This document shows positions 36,714 through 49,564 of a DNA stretch of 64,000 nucleotides, in pieces. Under the pieces are notes generated by a model. It saw nothing but the letters and a program-made list of their open reading frames with translations, searched no databases and was not told where the DNA came from. Every line of letters starts with the position of its first letter. The stretch's first letter is position 1. The DNA comes from Pestalotiopsis fici W106-1 (lineage: Eukaryota > Ascomycota > Sordariomycetes > Amphisphaeriales > Sporocadaceae): NCBI RefSeq assembly GCF_000516985.1, contig NW_006917093.1, forward strand, positions 1,736,001 to 1,800,000, in the 5' to 3' direction. The translations under genes were made by a program, and so were the position numbers.

Positions 36714-38372
36714 TTAGCGTCTGCTCTGCTGCGTCCCCCGGTGATTGTGGCCGCCGGCAGAAATCTCCCAGCGCACCCCGTGCAGGCTGGCCTCGTGCTC
36801 CCAGCGGTCTTCCCAAGGACCCTTGGCGGGCACCCTAGAGGCCACGGCAGCGGGCGGCGAAAGCGGTGGCGGCGAAAGCGCCGTGATGGGCGACGACGAG
36901 AGGGGCGACGATGACAGCATCAAGCCCTTTTCGTCGTCCGACGACCTCTCGTAGTGGCTCGAGCTCCGCGTCGGCGTCAGCTCGTTGAGGCTATAGGATA
37001 TGTCGACGCCTTTGGATACCCGGATCCGCTGCGTCATCATGGACGACCGCGCCGTGTACGAGTCGACGGGGTGGTGGTCTCTCCTCCTCCTCCTCCGTTC
37101 TTCTCTTCTTCGCTGCCACCACCTCGGCACAAAGGTCCTGTACATCTTTTCGCGAAATGGCCGCGTCGTGCCAAAGACGATAAAGGGAATCAGCGAGGCC
37201 GTGACGCCCGGCAGGTCCTGCACAGCGACGCGGATCGCCTTTTCGGCCGTGGCATTGGGCGCGTCTGATAAAAAGTCGACGGTATTGTTCTGCTGCCCCG
37301 TCACCTGGAACGTGGCGATGCTGCACTCGAAAATGGCCAGTGCCACAAAGGCAATGGTGAAGCGGATAATGAGCCACTTGTCGTAGATGCCGCGCGCGCC
37401 TCGCCTCCGCTTGTTATGGTTGGCTGTGGAGGATGCGTGCGGGTTGTAGCTTCGTCTGGTGTCTGTATCCGAGGTCTCGAGATCTCTTCCGTAGCCAATG
37501 GTCCATGTCCCAAAGTTGCTCCGCGACTGCACGTATCTCACGAGGATCATGAGGAGGAAGATTGCTCCTCCTGCACAGCTCACAATGACTGTTCATGTCA
37601 CCGATCAGACTTGATAGCTCAAATGGAATAGATTCGTGGTCTAGAAACTTACATTCAAAATCCGCAATGATGAGGAAGGCAACATAGGACTCTTGAATAG
37701 CTCGGACTTGGAGAAGACAAATTGTAATGAGTGGCAGAACAATAGACACGATCTTGCCGGCGATGTTGATGCGCGCAAAGGTCTTGCGCCAGCGAGGCTT
37801 GAAAGACCAGCCATAGACCGAGGCCAGCAGCGAAAAGGCCCAGAATAGGACAAATGTCGCCTCGATATTGTAGCATGTGTACTCTGATTTTGATGTTAGT
37901 AGAGTAGAGTTGATGAACACTAGGACATGTCTGACGTACGTATGTAGAAGAACACCAGATCAATACCGGATGCTCCATTGGAAATAACCAATACGGGATT
38001 TCCCACGTTGGCTACTCTGTTCTCCCAAGTAGCAACGGCTACATCTTGCCACCAACTGGTGTCGAGTTAGTCGCTATGTCTATCGACATGCTCCAGGGAA
38101 TCTCTTACATGTAGTCGTGCAGTTGTTGAACGATACTGAATGTGGTCGACAATAACGGAAAGTATGAAATGCACGCCACATCTAGAAGCCATCAATGTCA
38201 ATTCTTGTTTCTAGGTTCGTTGAAATGTTCATAGACAAGAGCACTTACAGCTCAACCGCTCATTATGCGTCCACGCGAGCCACAGCATCAAGACGTTACA
38301 TGTCCAACATATGACCGAGTAAAACAGCACTGCGGCCGCTACTCCCGTGGCCTCAGCCGGCAGCTGCCACAT
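36714..38372 (-). CDS. Seven-helix membrane protein, GPCR-like
   Basis: Probable plasma-membrane receptor-like protein of unknown ligand. Five exons (38372-38249, 38181-38109, 38055-37940, 37883-37653, 37588-36714) give 472 residues; all four introns (53-67 bp) keep frame. Hydrophobic helices can be seen at about residues 9-34, 41-62, 84-104, 107-130, 140-162, 165-200 and 250-275, with a further hydrophobic stretch near 305-330 (LPGVTASLIPFIVFGT). A long basic loop (NHNKRRRGARG) lies between the later helices. The cytosolic tail of about 130 residues is Arg- and Ser-rich. The start is the ATG at 38372 giving MWQLPAEATG. I could not place it in Pth11, Ste2/3, Git3 or Stm1 groups. Confidence 0.75.
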
Positions 38373-40113
38373 TGTCTTTTGCTTTCCGTATTTGCAGTCG
38401 TCTTTTTCTCTTCCCTTGGCCGCAATGGGCGGTGGCTTAGGTTACGACGACAAGGTCCAGTATGATGGCAAGGTGAGCATGGCCAGAGACGGTGTATGTA
38501 GTGTTTTACAGGCGATTTTTGGTGTTTCCCCGACTAATATGGCAAGCACCTTTTTCTTTTCATCCGAAGGAGTTTGTAGAAAGACGGGAAAAGAAATAGA
38601 ACCTAGGTCCCCAGTCCACCCTTACTATACCTGACGGGGTGTGTGGCATCTAATGTAATATCGCGCCGACCGACTGCCGAGCGATTCCATTATGTCCGCA
38701 CTTAAGTGCACTCCTGCTGTGGCGGAGTGCGGCCTCGGGACAAAAAAACGTGTACTTTTACTTACAAGAACGGTCAAATATGTTATCACTGCGAGGTTGG
38801 CGGGTAGGTGGCCACACCTCACACCTACCTACATGCCTACCTACCTACCGCATACCTACACCTACATTACCTCCGAAAAGAGAGAACAATGTAAATCAGG
38901 TACTGGCAAGTCTGTGAGCTTCATGCATGCAAGGCAGCTTAAGACCTGCCACGCGGAGTAATAGTTGGCAGTCCAATCATGTTTCGGCATCAGCCCTTTG
39001 TCTTTTGCAGATACCGGCCAGACTCTCTGAATACGGACCAGGGGGGCGGGTCATGGTGGTGTGTGGATGTGGAATAGTATGCAGTGTACGGAATGGTGGG
39101 GGGTGTTGTCCGTCCTTGCAAGTATCGCCCAAACCAGGGCCCGGGTTTTTACCACTTTGGGTCATTTTGGGGTTTCCCGGAACCTGTTTAATGATAAACA
39201 CGTGCCCGGTAGATTGATACAAGCAAGACACCCAACGGCCACCACCAAAAACTGTGTGTGCAGATAGATGTGCGGGCTCCCCAGTGGCTCTTGGATGCTA
39301 TCTTGTCATAGCTTCCTTAATAGGCACGGTATATGCTGGAGCGCCGACGCAAGCAGGACCTTTCACGTCCGAGGTTGTTGGTCATGGGCTGACTGCGTAA
39401 CTGACCGAGTGAACTTGCAAGATTTCTGTCTTGTTCATATCCAGATGTAATGATTGGCATCAGAGAGATGATCTGTTCATTCTGGACGAGGTACAGATCA
39501 TGATGCCATTCGCGTTTGAAAGCACTCCCGTCATGTCTTGATTGAGGCTCAGCTGTTTGACACAATCGGGGTTTGCGCACCCTTTAGGAGATCGGCTCCT
39601 TCCGAGCGTTAGGGTGCTTCTGATAGGTTGAAATCATCTCAGCCACAACGAAGATGGGATGGATGGAATGCTAACATGGTCAAATGTAGTAATGAAAAAC
39701 AATGGCACGGACCTATAGATTGTTTGATCGGAATATTCAAACGATCATGTACATTGATGGTGCTCAGCTGTTGCCGCGTACAGTATCGTCATGACGGTCT
39801 CTCGTGCTGCCAATGTGAGAGAGTCATGTGCTAGATAGTTGGGAAACGAGATCAACCAGAACGATACAAAGTGCAATCAATGATGGATCGTTTAGCTCAA
39901 CCATCAATCTATGTGCGGTATCCTGAAAACAATTAATGGTTATTTATATACAGGTTAAAAGTACAAAACAAAAGTGCTCTGCGCATGCATGCGCCTGGTA
40001 AGACATCGCAATGGCGATTGACTGTGACTCGCTTAAAACTCCAATTGTATACACTTTGCCTCCTCCCTCCAGATATGCGCATTGCCTTACGCGTGCTGTA
40101 TATCCTCTGTCAA
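38373..40113. other. Intergenic, upstream of the seven-helix gene
   Basis: This 1.74-kb stretch holds TACCTACC-type repeats at about 38820-38870. No ORF has protein-like features. Confidence 0.5.
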
Positions 40114-43100
40114 TCACCTGTCCGTCTCAGGTTGTGTCGTGGGTCTTGTGAAGACTCTGTCCTGACCAGACGGCTTTGGGTGTTTCCGGTTGTGCACCTC
40201 TCTCAATAATTGCAGCTTCTCTTCCGTGACCCTGATTGCTTCCTCGACTTCGCGTCCTGTCATTTTGTCTTCCCGAAGCCTATCCTCTACAACACGCGGT
40301 TCAGCAACATGTTTTCGGACTGGCATAGCGCCCTCATGCATCCGGTGAAGGCCCACTCGTTCTTCGAGCCAGTCCCATAGGTCGCTCTCCTCCCTACGCC
40401 AGATTTCCTCGTACGCAATCAAACGGTCCGAGTGACTGGGGAAGCCGAGACCAGATCCATATCCGCCGCCATTGCTGCGCGGGTTCAAGCCAAAGCCAAA
40501 CCACGAGGCCACCAAAAGCCCGACTAGTAAACCGTAGACGACATTGCCAGTCAAGATGGGCTTGACTATGTCCACCACCGGGCCGAGTATTCCATGCAGT
40601 GGCTCCAAAGCACCCCAATCTTGCATCTTCTTTGCGGCTGGCTGTGCCGCTGTATTGAGCGACTCCCGTGATGTCTTGTGCAGCTTCTTGCCCTTCTTCT
40701 TCTTGTTGCCTTTGACACCTGCACCACCGGCAGCAGCTGGTCGCGATGAGATGGCTGCCCTCAGGCTACCAAATAGATCCTTGCAGTACTGAATTTGGCC
40801 GTCGTTGGCACCCTTTTCAATAGGACCTGAGCGATGTTAGTAAGGTGGAAAGAACAAGTCCTTGGGAACGGGGAATCCATACCTTTGATCCAACTCTTAC
40901 CGGTCCACTCAATGGTACAGTTGACTTGCACACGTGTCGCGTTGTTCTCAGCCCACGAAAGACAGTACTTTGTCTTGACACTGAAGACGTTACCACTGGG
41001 TACGTCAGGAGTTTGTGTCACCACCAAGACATTCACAGCCTTTTCGAGGTCGATACCCTCGATGCTTTCCGTCACCACACACTTTGTCTGACGTGGTCCT
41101 ATCGAAGCATTCAAAGGTTTGATGTAGGTGTAGCCTCTAGACTTGTTGTCCTGTGTCAGACCAACCTTGTCGTCCATCTGGAGGTCCAAGCACTTCTGCT
41201 CGTTAGTGAGCCACTTGCCCATGAAGTTGGCCGAGGCAGGCCCAAAGACCAGATTATAAACCTTGCCCAGAGGCGCAGCTATCACTTCATCTGCCAATGG
41301 CCTTTCGTAATGTGTTGCGGCATCGCCACACTCCGTCGGCGCGTGGGTGGCCGGACCAGGGAAGTCGGTTGCACCAGCTGGCACTGGCGCGCCGGCTGCT
41401 GGTTTCTCGGCTGTACCATTGATAGCTTGTGCGCCGGATGCTTTACGAGTGGCTGCTCTATCGGCCTCTGCATCGACCATGCTGGCTTCTGCTGCAGTAT
41501 CAGCCTCGATGGCATCATCGCCTTCCTCGTCCTCATCGTAGACGTCGTCGGACCCGTCTTCACTAGCGTCCTCCTCGCCGATATCAGAACCAGAACCGCT
41601 ATGGTCCAGAGGTACGTCTGCGTCGGTGACCTTTTCCGTCTTATCACCGCCAGTTTCCTCAAGTACGACACCATTGAGGGAGCTGCGCAAGGTCGGGTGT
41701 CCAAGTTTCCAAATGTTGACTATCAAATCGTATGTCGAGTCTCGGCTAGTAAAGCTAGCAAAGACATGTTTGGCGTGCAGCGTCGAGATCATGAGACCAT
41801 TCTTGAAGACCAGAGCAGTGCTTCTCTTTTCCACAGCTACTATCTCGTCAAAGCTCATAACCAGGGTCGTGGTCCAACCAAGAATGTTGCTGCTGAAACA
41901 CAAATGGCCTTCAGAAACATACAGTCTGCCATGGGCCAGAATTTCCCTCTGCAGAGCGCAGCTGTAGTCCTCGATCAAATAATCGTCATCTGGTACACTT
42001 TTAAATAGGGTGTGGAAATCGCGGTTGCGTTTTTTGCTAGCCACCGCAAATCCTGTCAATTTTGGTACACTTCCGGCCGCATTGGGGTGAGCGACGCTGG
42101 CATTAGCAGCTGCAATGGCTGCTCCAATGGTGGTGCCAGTTGTCCCGGCTGTGCCTCCAGTACTGCCTCGCTTTCTCCGGCGTCCAATAGCGCTGCGAAT
42201 GCTACCACTTCGAGTAAGCCCACCAGTCTTTTCTTCGTACAGACTGGCTGTTGGGGAGCGGTCGCCGGTGGATTCGTATAGAGATCGTGGTCTGTATCCA
42301 GAGTCGTCAACTGCCAAGGCGGGCTGCGAGTTCTGAGATGCATCTGGGGCTGATGGAGCAGATTCCGAGCGCGTCCTCGTGTCTTGGAGGTGGTCCGGGA
42401 ATTTGGACAGTTGGGGCGTGGGAGCTGCGCTGCCATTGTCTTGTATGCCCAAATGGCTGAGGCTCAGGTCGCCCTGGCCGAGAGTCTTGACTGCAGGCTC
42501 GCCCATATTTGCTTCCCTAGACTGGCCCGTTCCTGTTTCTACTTCGGTAGTGTCCCCGTCGCCCTCTTGAGACTCGGCGGGAATAGGGGTCTTGGGCTTG
42601 TTGTTGAGACCAATACTGGTGGTGACTGTGTTGCTCAGAGTATTTGTAGCGTTCTGTGCCGCTGAAAACATAGACGAGAAAAAGCCCGATCCTCCAGGAG
42701 TTGGCGGAAGGCCGTTCTCAGGGGTTGGCGTCAAGGGTGGAAGTGTGATGTTTGCCAACTTGCTTGGTCCGAGACTGGTCGCCGAACCGGATCGTGCTCG
42801 TCGCAGAGAACTGCCCGAAGGCGAGACGGTGACACTGGGTACCGGGAAGGGACCCGAATCTGATGCTCCGCGTGAATGATTACGGGCAGCAGGTGGTGGG
42901 GTCGGGGGCGTGTTTACTATTGCAGGCGCTCCCTGATCTGAAGGAGGTGTCTGTGGTCGTTTCGTGGTATCGATGGTGGCGGCCGTCCTCAAACGTCGTC
43001 TTTCAGGGGAAGCAACCTTGGCGTCATTGAACTCGGCCCCGGAACTAGTGGCGGGCCTGGATGATGCGTTCTCGGAAACGAAGTCTGCCTGATCTATACC

Positions 43101-44882
43101 GAACGAAGTTTGACTGCTCAGGCTCGGAGTTGCGCTCGTGTTCTTCTTGCTCTTGAAAACGTCCTTGAATCTGCCGGCGGGCGATTTGGACCGTCGAGAC
43201 GCAACACCTAGCGGCGGCTGCAGACCAGCCTTTGGCGCAGAGACTGGGCGATTTACAGGCTCGTCGAGGTTGCTCGAAGAGACGGACACGGAGTAGGTCG
43301 CCGACCTGGAGAGACTGTCGTTGTCGGTGTTCGCCAGCTCGTCGATGTTGTGCACCCTGGGTGCGTGTTCGGCTTGGATGATGGGTGATGAAGTTGTGAG
43401 GTGCCCTATTTGTGACGGGTGTGTAGAAGGACCGGTGGGCCGGATTGGCGATCTGCAAATGTCCCGCCGTGTCAGATTATATGCTAATTTGGGACGAGCG
43501 GGTAACAGTAAAGTTATTAGACTGCAGGCTGGCTATGTTTCTGTGCCTGTGTAATGTAACTGGCAGGGGATAACATATATGACATGGTATAGGCGAGCAG
43601 TGCAGCAGCTGCGCCGATCTCGTCGTCTGGAATCAAAGATTGTTGTTGGTTTCGAGAAGAGGCCAACGATTTCGCGTATAATTGTGATCAAAGAAAGACG
43701 AGAGGTTGGAACAGTCCAGAACAAAGGGTCTGTGAGGGGAGGGGGATTTTGGTCGTTTGAGTACGTAGCAACCTGGAGACGTTCAAGACTGCCAAGCTAG
43801 GGGCAGCTCTGCAGCTACTGCTACCTAGGCCAAGGAACTACCTAGTAAGTAGGTCGTAGTATAGGGGTTGGGGGGCTGAACGATGAAATGATGATGATGA
43901 TGTGCGTGCTGGGAGCTGGACCAGACTTGAAATGCGTCGACTAGTAAGTGCTGCTAAAATTGTAGTCGCAAAGCGGACACGATCCACTAGAGGGATCGTG
44001 AACGCTTACGATAGGGAGGCTTGGAGGCTCAGAGGCTCTTTTTCGTATGCAGTATGATATGAATAAACCCGATTGTGGATTCTTCATGGGGATCTTGCAT
44101 CGAAGCATGGAGACGATGCAAGAAATGACTTGAAATAGGCTCGGCCAGGTGTCTACTTTGTTCGAAATCGCATTGGCAGATTGAGAGTCGCATTGTTTCC
44201 CCACGGCTTGGTTGCAGAGCTCGCTTCCACCAGTCCCCCGCCGACCACTTTGTGAAATACCTATGACCTCCTCCCCGGCACTGGCCTGGGTCAGGTACCT
44301 CAGGTATGTCAGGTTGCAGTGAGAAGAAACAAAGCAATGTGGCATGGCTGGGCTTACTTTGGCACATTTTGACCCAGATAGCTTGCCCGTGATACATGCC
44401 GATCTTGGCAGTTCTTTCAAACATGCATCCGCCTGAATCCGCTTGAATTCAAATCCTACAGGAGCTGTCCCCAAAGGTAAGGCAGAAGAGTAATAATTGA
44501 TAAACGGGAAAATAATAAGGGGGGAATGAATAGAGGGTATGTTTTTAAATAACTTTTTTCTACTGTGAAATGAAGTAACTCACAAATCAGGATCCCAATC
44601 ATCTAGTACAGGGGTAACATCTCCATCTTCCTCTTCGTCTCGGTAATCATCTGGGTAGTGGCTGGCTTGCGATTGCGCTTGCGACGTGTGCTCCGAGGAG
44701 CTATTGTCGGCGTGGAATGCACCCCGACTGTGAGGGCTTCGTCCACGAGGTCCATCCTCGCCGCTTGCTGCTGATCCAAAACTCTCTTTTGACGGCTGCT
44801 TCCTCCATCGTCGCGTAGCTGCAAGGCCTTTGGGCAGAAGCTTGGTGACTTTGACACTGCGTCCGTTGGCGTCGTTGTCCAT
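40114..44882 (-). CDS. GRAM/VASt sterol-transfer protein, LAM/Ysp2 family
   Basis: ER-anchored protein expected to move sterol at ER-plasma membrane or other contact sites. Exons 43452-40883 and 40826-40114 are firm; I join a first exon 44882-44584, which ends in a GTGAGT donor, has the exact phase needed (299 nt) and gives DWDPDL-SPIRPTGP. The total is 1193 residues. The order is a disordered Ser/Pro-rich N-terminus, GRAM domain about 575-690 (NRDFHTLFKSVPDDDYLIEDY), acidic linker, VASt/StART-like domain about 810-985, a basic Lys run, and a transmembrane helix about 1051-1071 (NVVYGLLVGLLVASWFGFGL). This is the LAM5/6 or Ysp2 order, without BAR/PH. The first intron would be 1131 bp; if wrong, the start lies elsewhere because no in-frame Met precedes the GRAM exon. 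Confidence 0.82.
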
Positions 44883-46430
44883 GACGCACTGCGCATAAAG
44901 GGGTTTTTTGAGGCTATCGATATGTATGTCTCAACAATGCAGACGTGCAGTAGGAATTGACGTGAGCTCCCATCCGCTGGGAAATGTTTGATGCTGAATT
45001 CCAATAGTAGTGGTATACTGTACACAGATGCGCGTTGACTTTGCGTGCTAAAGAAGAGCTATCGCAGCCGTGTAACAAACAGTTCTCTCAAAAAAGGCCA
45101 GATTAGTGTGTCATGATTTCTTGACAGGAAACACGCCAGGACGGGAGGTAGGTAATGTAATTTTGCACGTCCGGAGAGCATCCGTATTGGACTTAATCTT
45201 TTTGGTCCGGGCTGCCGGCAAGGATTGATACTAGAAAGTGACTCCTGGGAAGTCCCCAGTATTCTATTATGGATCCGGTGGTCGAGACTCGATGATGAAC
45301 GTGGGAAATACGGAGTATTAGCAAACAAGAATCATGTGTAGGTAGGATCAGTTTGTAAAAGAATTAGTTAAACAGCTTTGCCGCAACTCTCATGGCATCA
45401 TGTCGTCTATTTGTCCGTTTGCCAGATTTCGCGCCAGCTCCTTGCACAACCGAGACAGACTATTGGTAGCCAAGTACTGCATGTGCCGTGAAACGAGGCA
45501 TCAGCGATCAAGCACCAGGAGGAGTTCAAACGAGGTCGATGTCCTGCAAAATCCGTAGTTGCTATTCCGTCTTGGATACATTGAAACTCGAGGTAACAAC
45601 CACCCAAGATCCGGGCGTACATGAGGTGAACAGTACATTACATAGCCGAAGCACCTGGCTAAACCCTCTCTGGCCAGAGTCTGCGGACCTGGCGGGTACT
45701 TGCAAGTTTCCGTCTTACCCAGACTTGTCAGTAGTCGTCGAACGCGCAAGTATGACATAACTAACCTACATGTTTTTCTGAGTGTCGGTAATACGTACCT
45801 ACTTTTTCTTCTACACTATTATCTCTTTTACATACGAATAGATGGATGGACCTTTTTTTCCGTCTAGGTCAAAATCAGGGCAATCGATCTAGTAGTATAG
45901 CACCGTCCCAGAGCTAAGGTGCTGGGTTGTTCAATGCCAACTCGCCTTATCAAGCTTGTCGGCTTCCTCCCACCCCCTCCCCGCGTTTACACTGACTGCA
46001 CCATTCCGAACTGAGCCCAGCTCCAAGCTTCCCAGGTGCTTGCCTGGGTTCCATGGCAGGGCTTTGCACCATAATGTAGTACACTCAGCACGGGTTTGCC
46101 AGGTTGTTTTAGCGCATGCAAACCCGGGGGAACCATGCCAGTTATTACCCCTCCACACTTGATATGAGCAATCGGATTGGACATCTATGCCTGCTCCGAT
46201 CTGCCTGCACTTCTTATCATTTCAGATTGCCAGTCAAGTCAGTGCAGTGATAGGCGTCGTTACCTAGACACACCGTCGCAAACGACGACGCCTCAGTCAT
46301 TTCCCAGCCAAGCTTCGTAGATATCATCTCCAAGCCGCGATATTTCCGACTTCTTCTTTCTTTCGTACGATGCGCGTGCTCTGATCCCCCCTCGAAAACA
46401 AGTTCGATCATCACTTGTACACCCGGCGCA
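44883..46430. other. Divergent promoter region
   Basis: This 1.55-kb stretch lies between the LAM-family gene (minus) and the MIT-like gene (plus). There is no credible ORF. Pyrimidine-rich stretches occur shortly upstream of 46431. Confidence 0.5.
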
Positions 46431-48093
46431 ATGGAAGCCTCACCCTTGATCAAGGTACGTCGCCTCGCTTCTTCTCCTTTCCAATGCTGACATGTTCGGG
46501 TCAAAGGCTCACGACCATGCGCGAGCTGCCTCGGAGGCTACGCATGCTTCCAACTCCACAGTCGCAATCAACGAACATACTAGAGCTGCTGGCGAATTCG
46601 CGAATGCCGCCAAGACGACTACAAGCGTTGAGGCGCTGAGAACTTTGAAGCTGCTTGAACAACATCACCAACGACTTTCGGAACTTCTAAGGGCACCCTT
46701 GGAGGAAGCGAAGCTACAACAAACCGTAGATGGTGCGCCCCAGTCTACTGATGAAAAGGGCGAGTCTGCCGTATCTAGACCGCCCAACAACGCTTATCCG
46801 GGAGATGAATCAAGTCACGCTACAGCAATCGAGAAGATTGCTCAACCAATGCCATCACTACCGAAACAGCAGAGATATCCTGCCCGTGATCTCGGTGCTT
46901 CGATTGCTAGCAACCTAGCCTCTGCTCGCGGTATTCCCCGATCCAAATACCGCTCGCAGCCTCTCAACCCGAGCGTTTCAAACACTGAAGTGCCTGGCAA
47001 TCTTGCGCATACACTACAAAAGTCTGGATCTGGGTCCAAGTCAAAGATGCAGAGTATGATTGAACATGCCGATAAGCCTGGCCCTTCATCCCCTGGAAGA
47101 ATCAGCAGGCAAGGGAGCTTGGAGAGGCGCTCCAGCGACAATGACCGTGTTCTCTCTAAACCCCGCGGCAGTCCATCCACGTCGCAGGATGCCGGGTTCT
47201 CAAGCTTTTACAGTGCATTTGGTAGTATCATCAACAGAATATCCGCACCACTTGCCTTTGCCGGGCTGCCTCTCATCAGTGAGGATCGGGCCGAGGACAA
47301 CCTTGCTCCCGCGCCAGCCCAAGCACCGGAACCACAAGTACAAAAGCGACTTAGGCACAAGGCATCTGCGACCGTTTCAGTGGATCCTGATCTCAATAGG
47401 ATTATCTCAAAAGCTGCCATGAATGCATTGAACCGCGATGGTCGATTTGCTACGGATTCCTTTTATGTTGTCCCCACCAGCGGCCATACGGCCTCGTACG
47501 CAAGCATTTTATCTTATGCTGACAAGGAAAAGCGTCGCTTGGAAGCGTCCGTACACGGTGAATTAAGCAATGTTGCAGAGGAGGACGAGGATGATTTTGT
47601 GGACGCAAAAGAATCTCAAGGCCCTCCATCACCTGGTTTCAGGCGAAAAGCTGGAAAGAGTCGTGCAGGCAAGGATGTGAGTAACGTGGTGGAAGAGCTG
47701 AGCCTCGAGAACGCGAGCCTAAAGGACGCATTGGATAAGTTGAGCAAGAGGTTACATGCTTTTGAGTCCATGTCACAGAACTCGGGAATGCGACTGGCAG
47801 AGAGCATGCGACTTATGCGCCCTGCTTCACCAAATACTTCCTCAACCGTCAAACCTGGAGTTGGCAGCGATGAGGTGCTCAGAAAGAGAAATATGGAACT
47901 TGAGGATCAGATGGTCTTGCTCAGCAAGCAAATGGAAGATCTACAAAAGGACAACACGAAATTACGGGCATATCTTGATCGATATAGGGAGAAATGGGAT
48001 CAACTCAGGGCTGGCGCCAAAGCTCGACGTGCGGCCACCCAAGGAAGTTCCGAGGCAGCTGAGGCAGGGCCTCAGTCTCCTAGTATAGGTTAA
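46431..48093 (+). CDS. MIT-like and coiled-coil protein
   Basis: Function not assigned. Exons 46431-46454 (only 8 codons) and 46507-48093 give 536 residues. The 52-bp intron has donor GTACGT, a GCTGAC branch site and acceptor AAAG. Joining yields an N-terminal helical hairpin (residues about 5-75, with AHDHARAASEATH and VEALRTLKLLEQHHQRLSELL) that resembles a MIT (microtubule interacting and trafficking) domain. The middle is Ser/Pro-rich and probably disordered. A conserved-looking segment ASYASILSYADKEKRR is at about 345. Two coiled coils follow (about 405-430 and 470-515), the last RKRNMELEDQMVLLSKQMEDL. A role in ESCRT-linked trafficking is only suggested by the MIT-like fold. It is divergent from the LAM gene and convergent with the HIT gene. 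Confidence 0.8.
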
Positions 48094-48395
48094 ATAATCA
48101 ATTCATTCCTTTCAACAAGCTATCTCATCATATTTGGGCCAAATGCTCGATTGGCAGTGCCATTAGGGGGGTGGCAGGTAGAATGACGTTATATGTGCGT
48201 GCGAGAAAGCTTTGCGTCTCATTGTTCAAAGCCATATTTTCTTAACTGCAAGGTCTAATTTCTTTATATATGGGCACAAGACGTGAAAGGTTGAAATGGC
48301 AAGACCAGATCCAGTTCTCTCCGTCCCGGAACCGTCTTTTGCATGAATCTTTCTCTGCACTACTCCCCCATTATCGTTCTCGCCCATCAACAAGA
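48094..48395. other. Intergenic, convergent 3' ends
   Basis: This 302-bp spacer shared by the MIT-like gene and the HIT gene shows no gene. Confidence 0.55.
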
Positions 48396-49170
48396 TCACC
48401 CCTCCAGCTCGGCCAAGACACGCCTAAACACCTCGGCCTCGTCCTCCATCTCAGCCAGAGACCGAGCCTGGCGCTCGGCATCCTCGATGCGATCAAACCT
48501 GCCCCCGGGGACGGGCCTCCCGACCTCGGCGGCCCAGCGGTCCCAGAAGCCGCCGCCGACGTTGCCCGCCTCGGCGGCCATGAGCTCGTAGATGGCGTCT
48601 CCGGGGCCGTCGCCCTGCTTGGCCGTGGCGCCCCGGATCCGCGGTATCACGTGCACGTGGAGATGCGGCACCGTCTGGCCGGCTTCGGTGCCGTCCTGGA
48701 TGGCAATGTTGAAGGAGCCGGCTTCGGGGGTGCCTGCTGGGGCGGGCTGCTGCTGTCGAGACTGCTTCTTTTGATCCGCGTCAGAGGTTGAGGCAGGTGA
48801 AGTGAAGTAGTGTCGCGCCAGCATTCTCTGCACCCTTTGTACCGTGGAAAACAAGTCCGTCAGCTCGGGCGGTGACAGATCCGTAAGCCGCTTGTAGGGC
48901 TTGTGCGGTACCACGAGGACGTGGCCGGGAATCAGGGGCTTGATGTTGACCAGCGCAAATGAATGTGGCGTAGTCATGAAGACCTATTGAGCCTCGTAAG
49001 TTTGAATCTTCTGAGAAACAAGTCGTAAAAGTCACTTCTTGAATGGCCACTCTCGTCGCTCAATGCCCATTGAGATACGCTATTGACACTTCATTCATGA
49101 AGCTTGTGCTTACCTGAGTGGTGACCTCAAAAGGTCCAAAGTGAATCGGTCCTTCTGGCTTGGAGCTCAT
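48396..49170 (-). CDS. hnt2: HIT-family hydrolase, Fhit/Hnt2-like
   Basis: Predicted dinucleoside (Ap3A-type) polyphosphate hydrolase. Exons 49170-49114 (19 codons, MSSKPEGPIHFGPFEVTTQ) and 48983-48396 give 214 residues. The core FALVNIKPLIPGHVLVVPHKP matches the Fhit substrate-binding region. The catalytic histidine triad is HLHVH at residues 126, 128 and 130, preceded by GQTVP. A Gln/Ser/Pro-rich insert of about 25 residues (near 80-105) lies in the loop before the triad, where human FHIT is short. The C-terminal helix region is acidic, with a Gly-rich segment GNVGGGFWDRW. It lies tandem and downstream of ctf18. Assignment to Fhit rather than HINT rests on the FALVN/GHVLVVP motifs and the length. 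Confidence 0.88.
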
Positions 49171-49564
49171 GTTTCTTTTTGTAAATGCACTAAAAGGACT
49201 GACAATGAGTTGGCCGGCTCTTTTACTTATCATGGCGGTTGGTTATGCTGTGATGAGCTGTCTAGATGACAGGTATCGAGTGCGATCATTTCGTGGTGGA
49301 TACCCAAGTACTTTCTCGATTGAAGCATGACGTGATGGTTTTAATGCGGCTTGCGAATGCTTCAGCGGATACCTTATTTCATCACCACAATTCAACCACG
49401 ATTAAAAACAAAATATAGAAAAATTATCGAATTGGATACTTATGCTTCATATTTGGTATTCTGTCATATATTTTGGGCATATCAAATCTTCACCAGTTAC
49501 TCCAATGCTAAATGCTACATCGTGGCCCCATCGCCAACAGACTCCAAAACATTGTTCATGCTCA
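49171..49564. other. Intergenic between ctf18 and the HIT gene
   Basis: This 394-bp spacer between tandem minus-strand genes contains the ctf18 3' UTR and the HIT promoter. I see nothing else in it. Confidence 0.55.

Noticed and set aside
40845..42008. Plus-strand ORF of 387 codons
   Set aside because: Antisense of the GRAM/VASt coding exon; the minus-strand reading has clear domains and a membrane anchor.
43941..44474. Minus-strand ORF of 177 codons inside the proposed long intron of the LAM gene
   Set aside because: It does not resemble a protein and would break the phase between the flanking exons.
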